This document shows positions 63,933-64,000 of a stretch of 64,000 nucleotides of DNA, one piece after another. Below the pieces are notes generated by a model. The model ran no database searches. It saw nothing but the letters and a program-made list of their open reading frames with translations, and was not told where the DNA came from. The first letter of the stretch is position 1, and every line of letters begins with the position of its first letter. Made by a program: the position numbers and the translations under genes. The stretch comes from an uncultured Campylobacter sp. (GTDB lineage: Bacteria; Campylobacterota; Campylobacteria; Campylobacterales; Campylobacteraceae), in NCBI RefSeq assembly GCF_905372745.1, contig NZ_CAJPQR010000009.1, forward strand, positions 1 to 64,000, written 5' to 3'.

Positions 63933-64000
63933 GATTGCCCTTTAAAAATATAAATGCAAAATTTCAAACTGTACGTACCAAATCGCCACGGATACGACGT

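Noticed and set aside
1..64000. CRISPR array
   Set aside because: No regularly spaced direct repeats were found; the AAATTT words are too irregular in spacing.

Overview
The window is a 64 kb chromosomal piece of an epsilonproteobacterium, most likely a Campylobacter of the oral showae/rectus/curvus/concisus type. This rests on protein style, on an F-type ATPase c subunit gene that stands alone, and on an extreme abundance of the palindromic word AAATTT in genes and gaps. The species call is inference. About 58 protein genes, one tRNA and one probable 6S RNA can be supported.

Layout. 0-9.2 kb (mostly minus strand): a surface-polysaccharide operon with galE, ugd, an ecotin-type protease inhibitor, a second nucleotide-sugar dehydrogenase, a flippase and a GT25 glycosyltransferase. 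Beyond it lie a small secreted peptide with a divergent XRE regulator, a UDP-glucuronate epimerase and an exported LigE-type DNA ligase. 9.3-26.5 kb: the lipooligosaccharide core region, with waaC, a lipid A acyltransferase, waaF, an O-antigen ligase, a deacetylase and many GT2, GT4 and GT9 enzymes, including six GT9 members. 27.2-40.5 kb: a CAP-domain lipoprotein, pckA, pycB, a DUF4139 protein, TRAP permeases, two tandem sodium-dependent transporters and atpE.

40.5-46.6 kb: a 5.9 kb integrative mobilizable element sits in the 3' end of tRNA-Leu(GAG). It carries an integrase, a 39-residue membrane peptide, an HUH replication protein, a coiled-coil protein and a MobV-like relaxase interrupted by a frameshift. 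A 15 bp att repeat bounds it, and a diverged 126 bp copy of its left end lies beyond the right att site, which suggests repeated use of this tRNA. 46.8-57.4 kb: housekeeping genes usp, pnp, a phosphoribosyltransferase, lptD, an RDD protein, purD with a 6S-like RNA in its leader, hemD, a PIN-like protein and a cupin.

57.4-62.4 kb: an AT-rich island between the cupin gene and guaA. It holds one tight minus-strand operon: a cytosine-C5 methyltransferase, a large GHKL protein with a MORC/Hsp90-like ATPase at the N terminus and a histidine-kinase-like module at the C terminus (split by a frameshift at an A8 tract), a receiver-domain protein with intact phosphorylation residues, and a Vsr endonuclease. 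I do not recognise this as a named system. It looks like a restriction-modification-derived operon with a built-in phosphorelay, and it is the best candidate here for an undescribed system.

AAATTT is dense in the core chromosome (about 15 in the first 2.4 kb by hand count) and nearly absent from both the mobile element and the methyltransferase island, so it marks foreign DNA independently of gene content. It also matches RAATTY, the methylated motif used for DNA discrimination in C. jejuni transformation.
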